From NCBI GenBank assembly GCA_904424815.1, contig CAJGBI010000002.1:248001-312000 (forward strand): a stretch of 64,000 bases of DNA, given 5' to 3'. Below, piece after piece: positions 35,327 to 44,520 of the stretch. Position numbers and translations under genes: made by a program. Source of the DNA: Puniceicoccaceae bacterium Marseille-Q1082. Its GTDB lineage: Bacteria > Verrucomicrobiota > Verrucomicrobiia > Opitutales > Intestinicryptomonadaceae. The notes beneath the pieces are model-generated. The model searched no databases. It was given only the letters and a program-made list of their open reading frames with translations, and was not told the DNA's origin. Positions within the stretch are counted from its first letter, which is position 1; each line of letters starts with the position of its first letter.

Positions 35327-37777
35327 CTAAAATTTGACGGTTGCCGACTTTATCGCCTTGTCGCCTTTGCCTCCGGAAGCCGCCGTAACCGACCCGCGCG
35401 CGTCGCCGTCCGCTTCGAGAACCGCGAGCAGCTTTCCGGAAAACGCCCTCATGTAGTTGGAGCCAAAAGGCGTCAAATCTGTCGGGTCGCCGTTGCAGAG
35501 AGCGCGCAGCTTCACGTTGCCGCCGGTCGAAAAGTATATTATATTGTCCGCGCGCGGGCAGAGATTGCCGTCCTTGTCAACGACGCTCACTTCGACAAAG
35601 CACAATTCCTCCCCGCCAAACTTCTTTTTGTCCGCCTTGATTTCGAGGCGCGCGGGTTCCCCCGCGGTCTTGACCGTCTTCTCCGCGGCCTTTTTCCCGT
35701 CCGCGGAATACGCCACGACTTTTATCTCGCCGGGCTCGTAAACCGCGTCCTCCCAAATCAGGCGCGACTTCCCGAATTTGCCGGAACCTCCCTTTTCGCG
35801 CACCCCCATGCTCTTGCCGTTTATGAAGAGTTCCGCCTTCGGGTAGTTGGTGTAGCAGTAGACGGGCGTCTTCTGCCCAACCCTGTCCGGCCATGTCCAA
35901 TGCGGAAGGACGTGCAGGGTTTCGACTTCCGGCCTCCAGCGCGCGCGGTAGAGGTAGAACCTGTCCTTGGGGAATCCGCACAAGTCGACCGCCCCGAAGT
36001 ACGAACTCTTGGCGATGTAGCCGCCGCCGTCGTAGGGGAAGGGCTCGCCGAGATAGTCGAACCCCGTCCACACGAATTCCCCGAGAACGAACGGGTTTTC
36101 ATCCTGCCCTTTCCACTCGTCCTCCGGAACCTGCGACCACGGAGCGCAGGAGAGGTCGTAAGATGTGACTTGGTAGTCGTGCGACCACGGATTTTTGCTC
36201 TCCTTAGTCGGGAAGTGGTAGACGCCGCGGCTGCTGACGGTGGAGGCCGTCTCGCTGCCGTAGATTATGGCGCGAGGTTTTTTGTCGTAGCATTCTTTAT
36301 AATAAAAAGGCTTGTAGTTGAAACCCACCAAGTCGAGCTCGTCCACGAACCCGTGTTCGACCGCATGTTTGTTGCGGTCGCAGCCGGCCGTCACCGGTCG
36401 CGTGGAATCCTCCGCGCGCACAATGTCCGCGAGGAACTTCGCCGTCTTGCGGCCCTCCGGAACAGTCTGCTCGGGAACCTCGTTGCCGATGCTCCACATC
36501 ACGACGCACGGATGGTTGCGGTCGCGGCGTATCATCGCCTCCAAATCCTTTTTCGCCCACTTGTCGAAGAGCTTGTTGTAGCCGTTTTCGCACTTGACCA
36601 TCTTCCACTCGTCAAACGCCTCAACCTGCACGAGAATCCCCATTTCGTCGCAGAGGTCGAGCAGCGCGGGGGCCGGCGGGTTATGCGAAGTTCGTATGGC
36701 ATTGACGCCCATATCCTTCAAAATTTCCAACTGCCTGCGCGCCGCCGAGACATTGAACGCCGCCCCTATCGGGCCGAGGTCGTGGTGCATGCATACGCCC
36801 TTGAACTGCACGCGCTTTCCGTTGAGCTTAAACCCGCCGTCGCGGTCGTAGGAAATCGAGCGCACGCCGAACTTGGTAAAATATTCGTCGACGGGTTCGC
36901 CGCCCGAGAGCACCTCCGTCCTGGCAGTATAGAGCGCGGGCGACTCGAGCGTCCAGAGCTCCGGCGACTTTATCTCGAACTCCTGAACGGCCTTTCCGCG
37001 CCCGCCCGAAATCTCCGCGCCGGAAGTCTTCTGCGCGACGGTCTTTCCGCTCGGGGAAATAATGGAAGTCCTAACCGAAACCTTTTTGCCGGAATCCGAA
37101 AAGTCCGCCACCGACGTCTCTATGCGGCAGGTCGCGGATTTTTCCGAAATTTTCGGCGTTGTGACGTACGTCCCCCAGTTTTCGACGTGCGTCTGCGGCT
37201 TTGCGACAAGCCTCACGTCGCGGAAAATCCCCGCCCCCGAATACCACCTCGACGCCGACGGCGGATTTTCGAGCCGCACCGCAAGCTTGTTTGGCTGCCC
37301 GAATTTGAAATGCTTGGTGAGGTCCAGCTCAAACGAAGCGTACCCGTAGGGCCATTCGCCGACGTATTCGCCGTTGAGCCACACTTTCGCGCGGCTCATC
37401 GCCCCGTCGAACTGCACGTAAACCCTCTTGCCCGCCTCCGATTCGGGCAGCTCGAGCGTCTTTCTGTACCAGCCAACCCCGACCGTGGGCAGCGCCCCCG
37501 TGCGCCCGGTGCGCTCTCGGGCTTTTTTTTCGCCGTCCTGGACGACCTGCACATACTGCTTGTCGTAATTCATGTCGAACGCCTGCCCTATCGCCCAGTC
37601 GTGCGGGACCTTGACGCGCTCCCAGCCGGAGGTGTCGGCGGAAACGGCCTCGCCGCCCGCGACTTCACCCCTGTGGAAGAGCCATTCTCCGCCGAGCGAA
37701 ACATCAGTCGGCCTGTGCGCAAACGCCGCGGGCATCGCCGCCGCAAAAAAAAGCATGCAAAACGTCTTTTTCATCAT
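35327..37777 (-). CDS. Secreted GH2 beta-galactosidase-type glycoside hydrolase
   Basis: From ATG 37777 the product is 816 residues with a signal peptide (KKTFCMLFFAAAMPAAFA). It has the GH2 sugar-binding, immunoglobulin-like and TIM-barrel domains: SRWYSGAGIFRDVRLV, MHHDLGPIGAAFN, acid/base Glu433 in MWSIGNEVPEQ and nucleophile Glu509 in IIYGSETAS. A DUF4982-like module (LHVLPHWTWPDRVGQKTPVY) and a further Ig-like domain end it. It hydrolyses beta-linked galactosides or related glycans outside the cytoplasm. A second ATG at 37774 and one at 37810 are in frame. Confidence 0.95.
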   Translation of the reverse strand: MMKKTFCMLFFAAAMPAAFAHRPTDVSLGGEWLFHRGEVAGGEAVSADTSGWERVKVPHDWAIGQAFDMNYDKQYVQVVQDGEKKARERTGRTGALPTVGVGWYRKTLELPESEAGKRVYVQFDGAMSRAKVWLNGEYVGEWPYGYASFELDLTKHFKFGQPNKLAVRLENPPSASRWYSGAGIFRDVRLVAKPQTHVENWGTYVTTPKISEKSATCRIETSVADFSDSGKKVSVRTSIISPSGKTVAQKTSGAEISGGRGKAVQEFEIKSPELWTLESPALYTARTEVLSGGEPVDEYFTKFGVRSISYDRDGGFKLNGKRVQFKGVCMHHDLGPIGAAFNVSAARRQLEILKDMGVNAIRTSHNPPAPALLDLCDEMGILVQVEAFDEWKMVKCENGYNKLFDKWAKKDLEAMIRRDRNHPCVVMWSIGNEVPEQTVPEGRKTAKFLADIVRAEDSTRPVTAGCDRNKHAVEHGFVDELDLVGFNYKPFYYKECYDKKPRAIIYGSETASTVSSRGVYHFPTKESKNPWSHDYQVTSYDLSCAPWSQVPEDEWKGQDENPFVLGEFVWTGFDYLGEPFPYDGGGYIAKSSYFGAVDLCGFPKDRFYLYRARWRPEVETLHVLPHWTWPDRVGQKTPVYCYTNYPKAELFINGKSMGVREKGGSGKFGKSRLIWEDAVYEPGEIKVVAYSADGKKAAEKTVKTAGEPARLEIKADKKKFGGEELCFVEVSVVDKDGNLCPRADNIIYFSTGGNVKLRALCNGDPTDLTPFGSNYMRAFSGKLLAVLEADGDARGSVTAASGGKGDKAIKSATVKF

Positions 37778-38084
37778 ATGCAATTCCGAATTTAACAGAT
37801 CCTTTTTCATTACATTCAAGCGCGCCCCGCATTACAAGCATTTTCGTGAAGGGCGGAAAGCCCGCTCCGCAAAAACCGCCCGCGCAAAGCCCCTCTTTCA
37901 TAAAAGCAGCCGCGGGGCGCATCATGCGCGGGCCGGCGGCGCTTCCGCAAAAAGCGCAAAACACCCCTGCGGCGGATGCCCTGGCAATTCGCCCGTCCCG
38001 AAAGAAGCGCGCGCGGAAAAGCGGCAATGTCCCGCCGCGCGCGGGCAATGAAGGCGCGCCCGCAAAGGGGGCTTCGCGCCGGAA
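37778..38084. other. Intergenic region with no gene seen
   Basis: GC-rich sequence upstream of the GH2 gene and downstream of the small lipoprotein gene. The open frames here have atypical composition and no start signal. No clear terminator or promoter is visible. Confidence 0.5.
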
Positions 38085-38204
38085 TTATTGCGCCATTGCA
38101 AACCAGCCCTTGCTGATTTCAACGCCGCTTTCGTTTGTGGTGGAGCAGCCGCCGAGCAACAGCGCAACCGCCGCGATTGTGACAATAACGGTCAATTTTT
38201 TCAT
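38085..38204 (-). CDS. Tiny lipoprotein (39 residues)
   Basis: The ATG at 38204 opens MKKLTVIVTIAAVALLLGG and then Cys20 in a clear lipobox (LLGGC), followed by STTNESGVEISKGWFAMAQ and TAA. The mature part is only 20 residues. Small entericidin-like or orphan lipoproteins have this form, but I cannot assign one. It is divergent from the coiled-coil gene at 38292. No strong Shine-Dalgarno is seen. Confidence 0.65.
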   Translation of the reverse strand: MKKLTVIVTIAAVALLLGGCSTTNESGVEISKGWFAMAQ

Positions 38205-38291
38205 ATGCGCCAAATATTGGAGGATTGCCCCCAAAAAGGCAACTCAATAAAAAGTTGCAAACCGCCCCGTCTTCTGTTTGATTTTTGCGCC

Positions 38292-38672
38292 ATGAAAAAA
38301 TTTGCCTCGACAATAGCAATGCTGGTTGCGCTGTCCGCTTTGGGTTCCGGCGCGTTCGCCGCGGAGGGCGCGGAATCCGCGGCGGCCCTCAAAGAGCGCG
38401 TTAAGGCTCTCGAAGAACAGGTCGCCCGGCTAAAAGCCAAAATTTCGGAGCAGGCGAAGTTCGACGCCGAGATAATCTCCAAAATACGCGCGGAAAACCG
38501 CGCCCTGAAAAAACGCCTGCGCTCCGCAAAGCTCGCCGCGGCGTCCGCCGAAATCGAGGTTCCGGAGGCGAGGGATTCCAAGGAGAGGGCGGCGGAAGTC
38601 GAGCGCAAGACGGAAGAGCGCATCTCCGAAAAGGAATCCGAGGACGGCGGCTTCCACATGTTCCCGTTCTGA
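38292..38672 (+). CDS. Exported coiled-coil protein of unknown function
   Basis: The 126-residue product has a signal peptide (KKFASTIAMLVALSALGSGAFA, cleavage after AFA) and then a long heptad-rich helix (LKERVKALEEQVARLKAKI and on to about residue 115), rich in Glu, Lys and Arg, ending GGFHMFPF. No domain is recognised. It lies 65 bp before ileS on the same strand. Confidence 0.75.
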   Translation: MKKFASTIAMLVALSALGSGAFAAEGAESAAALKERVKALEEQVARLKAKISEQAKFDAEIISKIRAENRALKKRLRSAKLAAASAEIEVPEARDSKERAAEVERKTEERISEKESEDGGFHMFPF

Positions 38673-38737
38673 CCGCAACCCAACGCCCTTTAACGGCGCC
38701 GCGCTGCGCGCGGCGCGCAAATCACACACACTGAAAA

Positions 38738-41530
38738 ATGCCGGAAGCAGACTTCAAGAGTTCCCTAAACCTTCCCAACACAAAATTCCCCATGCGCGGC
38801 GACCTCGTGAGGCGCGAGCCCGCGCGCATAGAGCACTGGAAGAAAACCGGACTGTACAAAAAAATTCAAAAGGCGCGCGCGGGCGCCCCGAAATTCGTCC
38901 TGCACGACGGCCCGCCCTTCACCAACGGCGACGTGCACATCGGAACGGCGCTCAACAAGATTCTGAAAGACGCCATACTGCGCTACAAGACGATGAGGGG
39001 CTTCGCGACCCCCTATGTCCCGGGCTGGGACTGCCACGGGCTGCCGATAGAGCACAAGGTCGTCAAGCAGCTGCGCAAAGACAAGAGGGAGCTCGACATA
39101 CCCCAGCTGCGCGGGGAGTGCGCGAATTTTTCGGAGTCTTTCATAGAGAGGCAGCGCGCGCAGTTCGAGCGCCTCGGCGTGCTCGCCGACTGGGAAAACG
39201 AATACAAGACCAAAAAGCCCGCGTACGAAGCCGACATTCTGCGGACGTTTGCGGCGTTCGTCGAAAGGGGGCTCGTCTACCGAAGCAAGAAGCCCGTCTA
39301 CTGGTCGATCCCCTGCGCGACGGCGCTGGCGGAGGCGGAAATCGAATATGCCGAGCACGTCAGCACCTCGATATGGGTGGCTTTCAAGCTCGACGAAGAA
39401 TCAAACAGGCGCCTCGGGCTTTCGGGCGCGGAAATCGTCATCTGGACGACGACCCCGTGGACTCTGCCCTCCAACCTCGCGATGGCGGTAAACCCCGACG
39501 TTGACTACTGCGCGGTTTCGGCGGGCGGCAGAACATTCATAGTAGCCCTGCCGCTCGCGGACTCTTTTATAAAAGACTGCGATCTCGGGGGCGCGAAAGT
39601 TTCGCCGCTCGGCAAGGGCTCCGACATCGAGGGGATCGCCGCCTACCACCCCTTCATAAGCCGCAAGAGCAAAGTGTTCTGCGCGCGCTATGTGACGACC
39701 GACTCCGGCACGGGCGTCGTGCACATCGCGCCCGGGCACGGGCTCGAGGACTACCAGGTCGGGCTCGACAACGGCCTCGAAATCTATTCCCCCATCGGCG
39801 ACGACGGCAAATACGCCGACGACGGGCGGGTGCCCGCCGAACTCGTAGGGCTGAGCGTCCTTGAAAACTCCTCCGGCAAGAGCCAAGCAAACGAAAAGGT
39901 TCTCGAGATAATATCCTCCAACGGCTCGTTGCTCAAATCGGCGGAGATCGTCCACCAGTACCCGCACTGCTGGCGCTCCAAAACGCCCGTGATATTCAGG
40001 GCTATGGACCAGTGGTTCGTGTCGCTCGACAAGGACGGCCTGCGCAAAGAGGCTCTGGACGCCATCTCGAAAGTCGAATGGCTGCCCGCGCGCGGAGAGA
40101 ACCGGATCAGGGGCGCCGTGGAGTCGCGCCCCGACTGGTGCATTTCAAGGCAGCGCTCATGGGGCGTGCCCATTCCCGCCTTCTACGGAGAGGACGGCAC
40201 GGCCTACCTCGACGCCGGAGTTGTCAAATTCGTCGCAGGCAAAGTGGAGACGCTCGGAACCAACATGTGGTACAGCCTCTCAGCCTCCGAAATTCTCGAC
40301 GGCGCGCCCCTGCCCCCGAACTGGCCGTCGCCCGACAAGCTCCGCAAGAGCTCCGACACCCTCGACGTCTGGATAGACTCCGGCACGAGCCACATCGCGA
40401 CCCTCATGCGCAACCCCGACCTCAGCTGGCCCGCCGACCTCTATCTGGAAGGCTCCGACCAGCACAGGGGCTGGTTCCAGAGCTCCCTCTGGACGGCGGT
40501 TGCCACGCGCGGAGAGGCCCCCTACAAAAAAGTGATAACGCACGGGTTTGTCGTGGGGCAGGACCGCAAGAAGATTTCAAAGTCCAGCGACGGCAAGCCG
40601 CAAACGTCCGACATGTACGTCGGCAAATGGGGCGCGGACATCGTGCGCCTCTGGATAAGCTCGGTGGACTACCAGAACGACATTCCGATTTCCGAAGACA
40701 TACTCTCGCACATAGCCAACGCATACCGCGGCGTGCGCAACACCATAATGTACCAGCTCGGGAATCTCTACGACTTCGACCGCGCCAGGGACGCCGTCCC
40801 GCCCGAAAAGCTCGACGCGCTCGACAAATGGGCGATATTCAAGGCTGCCCAATTCGTTGAAGAGGCGGAAAAGGCCTACGACGCCTACGAATTCCACAAA
40901 GTCTACAAGCTGCTGGACAACTTCTGCGGCGTGACTCTGTCGCGCGTGTACCACGACATTCTGAAAGACAGGCTCTACACCTACGCCGCAAACTCCCCCG
41001 AGCGCCGCTCGTCGCAGACCGCCATCGACATCATAAGCGACGCCCTCATAAAAGTGGCGGCCCCGATTCTCACCTTCACTGCGGACGAGGCGTTCTCGTT
41101 TAAAAACGGCGCGGAATTTTCCGAAAATTCCGTGCACCTGCAGGACTGGCCGAAAATCGGAGAAGAATACCTGGACGCCGAAGCCTGCGCCGGCGTGGAA
41201 AAAATCCTCGCCCTGCGCGAAAAGGCCAACGAGGAGCTCGAAAAGCTGCGCCAGGGCAAGGAAATAGGCAAGAGCCTCGAGGCCGAAATAGAAATCGAAG
41301 CCGGCGCGGGCACGCCCGAGGCGAAAGCCCTGCGGGAATTTTCCGCCAATCTGCCGGAGATATTCATAGTCTCCTCCGTGAAAGTTTCGGAGGGCGACTT
41401 TGAGACCCCGAGGATCCGCGCCGCAAAAGCCGAGGGGCGCAGATGCTCCAGATGCTGGAGGGTTCTGCCGGACCTCCCCGAGGACGGAATCTGCCCGCGG
41501 TGCAAAAAAGCAATGTCGCAAAGCATATGA
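38738..41530 (+). CDS. ileS: Isoleucyl-tRNA synthetase
   Basis: The 930-residue product has the class I synthetase signature as HIGT (His67, in NGDVHIGTALNKILKD), a normal variant of HIGH, an editing domain (TTPWTLPSN, then TDSGTGVVHIAPGHGLEDY split about residues 325-345), the KMSKS loop as KKISKSSDG (about residue 610), a DALR-like anticodon domain, and a C-terminal zinc ribbon with CSRCWRV...CPRC. It charges tRNA-Ile. It overlaps the DksA-like gene by 4 bp. Confidence 0.97.
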   Translation: MPEADFKSSLNLPNTKFPMRGDLVRREPARIEHWKKTGLYKKIQKARAGAPKFVLHDGPPFTNGDVHIGTALNKILKDAILRYKTMRGFATPYVPGWDCHGLPIEHKVVKQLRKDKRELDIPQLRGECANFSESFIERQRAQFERLGVLADWENEYKTKKPAYEADILRTFAAFVERGLVYRSKKPVYWSIPCATALAEAEIEYAEHVSTSIWVAFKLDEESNRRLGLSGAEIVIWTTTPWTLPSNLAMAVNPDVDYCAVSAGGRTFIVALPLADSFIKDCDLGGAKVSPLGKGSDIEGIAAYHPFISRKSKVFCARYVTTDSGTGVVHIAPGHGLEDYQVGLDNGLEIYSPIGDDGKYADDGRVPAELVGLSVLENSSGKSQANEKVLEIISSNGSLLKSAEIVHQYPHCWRSKTPVIFRAMDQWFVSLDKDGLRKEALDAISKVEWLPARGENRIRGAVESRPDWCISRQRSWGVPIPAFYGEDGTAYLDAGVVKFVAGKVETLGTNMWYSLSASEILDGAPLPPNWPSPDKLRKSSDTLDVWIDSGTSHIATLMRNPDLSWPADLYLEGSDQHRGWFQSSLWTAVATRGEAPYKKVITHGFVVGQDRKKISKSSDGKPQTSDMYVGKWGADIVRLWISSVDYQNDIPISEDILSHIANAYRGVRNTIMYQLGNLYDFDRARDAVPPEKLDALDKWAIFKAAQFVEEAEKAYDAYEFHKVYKLLDNFCGVTLSRVYHDILKDRLYTYAANSPERRSSQTAIDIISDALIKVAAPILTFTADEAFSFKNGAEFSENSVHLQDWPKIGEEYLDAEACAGVEKILALREKANEELEKLRQGKEIGKSLEAEIEIEAGAGTPEAKALREFSANLPEIFIVSSVKVSEGDFETPRIRAAKAEGRRCSRCWRVLPDLPEDGICPRCKKAMSQSI

Positions 41531-42651
41531 CGAAAAAACAAGCCGCAAAAAAGACGAACAAAAAGTCCGCCCCCAAGCCCGCCGCAAAATCTGCGGGCGC
41601 CGCGAAAAAACCGGCGGCAAAAAAGCCCGCAGCGTCCGGGCAAAAGGCCTCCGCGAAAAAGAAGCCCGCAGCAAAACCCGCGTCCGGCGCAAAGCAGGCG
41701 GTTTTCAAGGCGTCGCTGAAATCCGCCCCCGCGAAAAAACCGGCGGGTTCCGCGGCGAAGAAGCCCTCACCCCAAACCCCGCTCAAATCCGCGCCCAAAA
41801 CGAAACCCGCGAAGGCGGCAAATGGCGCGAAAAAGGGCGGCAAAATTTCCATAAAAATATCGCCCAGACCCGCAGGGCGCGCGGCGAAAACCCCCGAAGA
41901 CCAGGAAGTTTCAAAACCTCAAAAAAAGACCCGCGCCCGCGCGTCCGACTCCATCGTTTTCACCCTCGAAGACCTCGACGCGTACCTCGAAATGCGCGCT
42001 TCGGGCTCGGGGCAGCAGCAGGCGAAGGCCGTCTCAAAAAGCGCCGTCGGGAAGGCCGCGCCTGCGAAAGGGCCCGCCGCCCCCGCGCCGTTCAAGGCTA
42101 CGTCGTCGCCGAAAAATCCCGTCGCCGCCGCGAGCATATTCGACATTCTCGGCTTCAACCCCGTCGAAACCCCGTCGCTCGAAAAGCACAGGGAAAAGGA
42201 AATCCCGCGCAAGTGGAAAAAGTATTACAATATGCTCGTAGAGCTGCGCAAGCGCCATTCGCGCGGCGCGGAGAGCATATCGGAGGAAGTCCTCAAACGC
42301 TCCGCCAAAGAGGATTCCGGCGACCTGTCCTCTTACGGACAGCACCTCGCCGACGCCGGCAGCGAGAGCTTCGAACGCGACATGGCATACAATTTGCTCT
42401 CCAACGAAAAGGAGATGATAGCCGAAATCGACGCGGCGATAGAGCGCATAAGAAACGGCACCTACGGCGTATGCGAGGTGACCGGCGAGCCCATCCCCGA
42501 ATCGAGGCTTGAAGCCATACCGTTCACGAGGTGCACCAAGCGCGGCCAGGAGATAAAGGAGGCCGAAAACAAAAAAATAAAGTCGGTGCAGCGCTCCATA
42601 TACGACATCGACGCTTCGGGCTCTCCCGAAGACGAAGACATGCCCTCCTGA
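41527..42651 (+). CDS. DksA/TraR-type protein with long Lys/Ala/Pro-rich N-terminal tail
   Basis: The 374-residue product starts at ATG 41527, overlapping the ileS stop. Residues about 1-210 are a Lys/Ala/Pro-rich tail like histone H1 (many AAKKPA-type repeats). The last 140 residues match DksA: a coiled coil (ADAGSESFERDMAYNLLSNE) and the YGVCEVTGEPIPESRLEAIP zinc-finger region. Only one Cys of each zinc pair is kept (VCEVT and RCTKR instead of CxxC), so it may bind zinc weakly or not at all. DksA proteins bind the RNA polymerase secondary channel; the tail could bind DNA or RNA. lspA follows 12 bp later. Confidence 0.88.
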   Translation: MTKKQAAKKTNKKSAPKPAAKSAGAAKKPAAKKPAASGQKASAKKKPAAKPASGAKQAVFKASLKSAPAKKPAGSAAKKPSPQTPLKSAPKTKPAKAANGAKKGGKISIKISPRPAGRAAKTPEDQEVSKPQKKTRARASDSIVFTLEDLDAYLEMRASGSGQQQAKAVSKSAVGKAAPAKGPAAPAPFKATSSPKNPVAAASIFDILGFNPVETPSLEKHREKEIPRKWKKYYNMLVELRKRHSRGAESISEEVLKRSAKEDSGDLSSYGQHLADAGSESFERDMAYNLLSNEKEMIAEIDAAIERIRNGTYGVCEVTGEPIPESRLEAIPFTRCTKRGQEIKEAENKKIKSVQRSIYDIDASGSPEDEDMPS

Positions 42652-42663
42652 TTTCAAACCGCA

Positions 42664-43233
42664 TTGGAACAAACCGGCACAAAAAAGGCGTCTCCCGCCG
42701 CGTTCTTCGCCGCGGCGTTCGGCGTATTCGCGCTCGACCAGCTAACAAAGCTCGCCGTAGTCGCGAACATTCCGTGGGAGCGCGGCAACCCCACCTACCA
42801 CTTCGGTTCCGGAAGTTCGCCGATCCCCGTTATAGACGATTTCCTCTACATCGTCCACATTACAAACGAGGGCGCTGCGTGGGGGATTCTCTCGGGGCAG
42901 ACCTACCTGCTGTCTTCAATAGCCCTGCTCGCGCTCGCCGCCGTCTGGATTTTCAGAAACCAGCTCGGCTTCGACACCAGATGCGGGCAATTCGCCCTCG
43001 GGATATTCGCGGGAGGGGTCGTCGGCAACCTATTCGACAGAATCTGCTACGGGCATGTTATAGACTTCATAGACGTCCACCTGCCGATTATCGAATACAG
43101 GTGGCCCGCATTCAACGTCGCCGACTGCGGCATCACCGTAGGGGTGGCGGTCTACATAATTTCCGTGATAATCGACGAGCGCGAAAAAAATCGCGCAAAA
43201 GCCGGCGTCGGGAAGGATCCGCATGAAAAATAA
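42664..43233 (+). CDS. lspA: Lipoprotein signal peptidase (signal peptidase II)
   Basis: The 189-residue product has four membrane helices and the two catalytic aspartate blocks GNLFDRICYGHVIDFID and FNVADCGITVG. It removes the signal peptide of prolipoproteins, such as the one at 38085-38204. No ATG fits: the start is apparently TTG at 42664, 12 bp after the DksA-like stop. It overlaps the sugar kinase by 11 bp. Confidence 0.93.
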   Translation: MEQTGTKKASPAAFFAAAFGVFALDQLTKLAVVANIPWERGNPTYHFGSGSSPIPVIDDFLYIVHITNEGAAWGILSGQTYLLSSIALLALAAVWIFRNQLGFDTRCGQFALGIFAGGVVGNLFDRICYGHVIDFIDVHLPIIEYRWPAFNVADCGITVGVAVYIISVIIDEREKNRAKAGVGKDPHEK

Positions 43234-44083
43234 AATCGCCTCGTTCGGGGAAATCGTCTGGGACCGCTTCGGAAACTCAAAAACCCTCGGAGGGGCGCCG
43301 CTTAACTTCGCGTATTTCTGCGCCAAATTCGGATGCGATTGCGCGATAATTAGCGCGGTCGGCGGCGACGAGCTCGGCAGGGCCGCGCTTGCGAAGATCG
43401 CCGAAATCCGCCTGGACGCCCGCGCCGTCGCCGTCCTTCCGGATCTGCCCACCGGAGTTGTGGACGTCTCCAAAGGCTCCGACGGCCTGCCCGCCTACGA
43501 CATACGCCGCCCTGCCGCATGGGACGAAATCGGGCTTTCCGAGGCCGCCGCGGAAATCGCGGCCGGCTGCGGAGCCTTTTGCTTCGGCACGCTCGCCCAG
43601 CGCTCGGAGGCTTCGAGAACAACCCTTTTCGCTCTTCTGAAAACCCTCAGCCCCTCCTGCCTGAAAGTCTTCGACGCCAATCTGCGCCAGAATTACTTCG
43701 ACGCAAAAATCCTCGCCGAATCTCTCGAATGCGCGGATATGCTCAAGCTCAACGACTCGGAACTCCCTATCGTCCATGGGCTTCTCTTCCCCCGCAAACG
43801 CGCGGAGCTCCGGGATATGGCGGAGGAAATCGCCGAAAAATTTTCTCTGAAATTCCTCGCGTGCACGCTCGGCGCGGAAGGGCACATCGTGTTCTCGCGC
43901 GGGGAGGAGCCCGCAATGGGGCTGCCGGAGCCGGTAGAAGTCGTAGACACCGTCGGCGCGGGCGACGCATTTACAGCAGGATTCGTCTCGGCGATTCTCG
44001 ACGGCGAAAATGCGGAGGGCGCGGCGCGGCGCGCGGCAAAATCCGCAGCATACGCCTGTTCACGCCGCGGAGCAATCGGATAG
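43223..44083 (+). CDS. PfkB-family sugar kinase (fructokinase-like)
   Basis: The 286-residue product has the N-terminal PfkB pattern (SFGEIVWDRF, TLGGAPLNFAYFCAKFG with the substrate GG) and the C-terminal signature VVDTVGAGDAFTAGF with the catalytic Asp. It is fructokinase-like in length and the GGAPLNFA motif, but the sugar is not decided by sequence. It is the last gene of the ileS run. Confidence 0.9.
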   Translation: MKNKIASFGEIVWDRFGNSKTLGGAPLNFAYFCAKFGCDCAIISAVGGDELGRAALAKIAEIRLDARAVAVLPDLPTGVVDVSKGSDGLPAYDIRRPAAWDEIGLSEAAAEIAAGCGAFCFGTLAQRSEASRTTLFALLKTLSPSCLKVFDANLRQNYFDAKILAESLECADMLKLNDSELPIVHGLLFPRKRAELRDMAEEIAEKFSLKFLACTLGAEGHIVFSRGEEPAMGLPEPVEVVDTVGAGDAFTAGFVSAILDGENAEGAARRAAKSAAYACSRRGAIG

Positions 44084-44520
44084 GCGATGGGGCGGCAGGC
44101 CGCGCGGGTTTCGCAAACCGGATAGGCTGCATATTCATATAACCCCGGGTTTCGCCGCGCGCAAAAAGTTTGAATTTGCCGCCGCGCCACTTTGGAGAGG
44201 CAATGAAACGCGCTTTCTCCGCAGCGTCCAAGGAAACGCCCGCATATCCCCCTGCAATGCCAGCGCAAAAACGCGCCCGCAATGCGGCAAAACCCTCTGG
44301 AAAAATCCGCGTTGCAACCCCGCTGGAATGGCGGCGCGCAATCTTTTCCGTCCGTTTATCCGCCCAGGCCGCGCGCGCGAAACGCATTTTATCGAGGCGG
44401 CCATGAGGGCAAAAACGCGCCAATCCGCGACGCAAGATGCGCATACGCAAAACCTTCTTGACTATTTTTCGACATTTTGATAAAAAAAACGCAGTTTTAA
44501 CAATGCGTTGCAACTGCCTT
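44084..44520. other. Intergenic region, mostly GC-rich without gene
   Basis: No gene is supported. A 78-codon frame at 44170-44406 has high Ala/Arg/Pro composition, no Shine-Dalgarno and no recognised domain. An AT-rich patch at 44450-44500 holds the promoter listed next. Confidence 0.5.
44458..44486 (+). promoter_or_regulatory. Likely promoter of the first PEP-CTERM gene
   Basis: TTGACT (44458-44463), a 17-bp spacer, and TAAAAA (44481-44486), 35 bp before the ATG at 44521. Confidence 0.45.

Noticed and set aside
35900-37795. 631-codon plus-strand frame opposite the GH2 gene
   Set aside because: Antisense shadow caused by high GC; no domain or start signal.
38936-38947. HIGT instead of HIGH in isoleucyl-tRNA synthetase
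   Set aside because: Known natural variation at the fourth position; the other motifs are intact.
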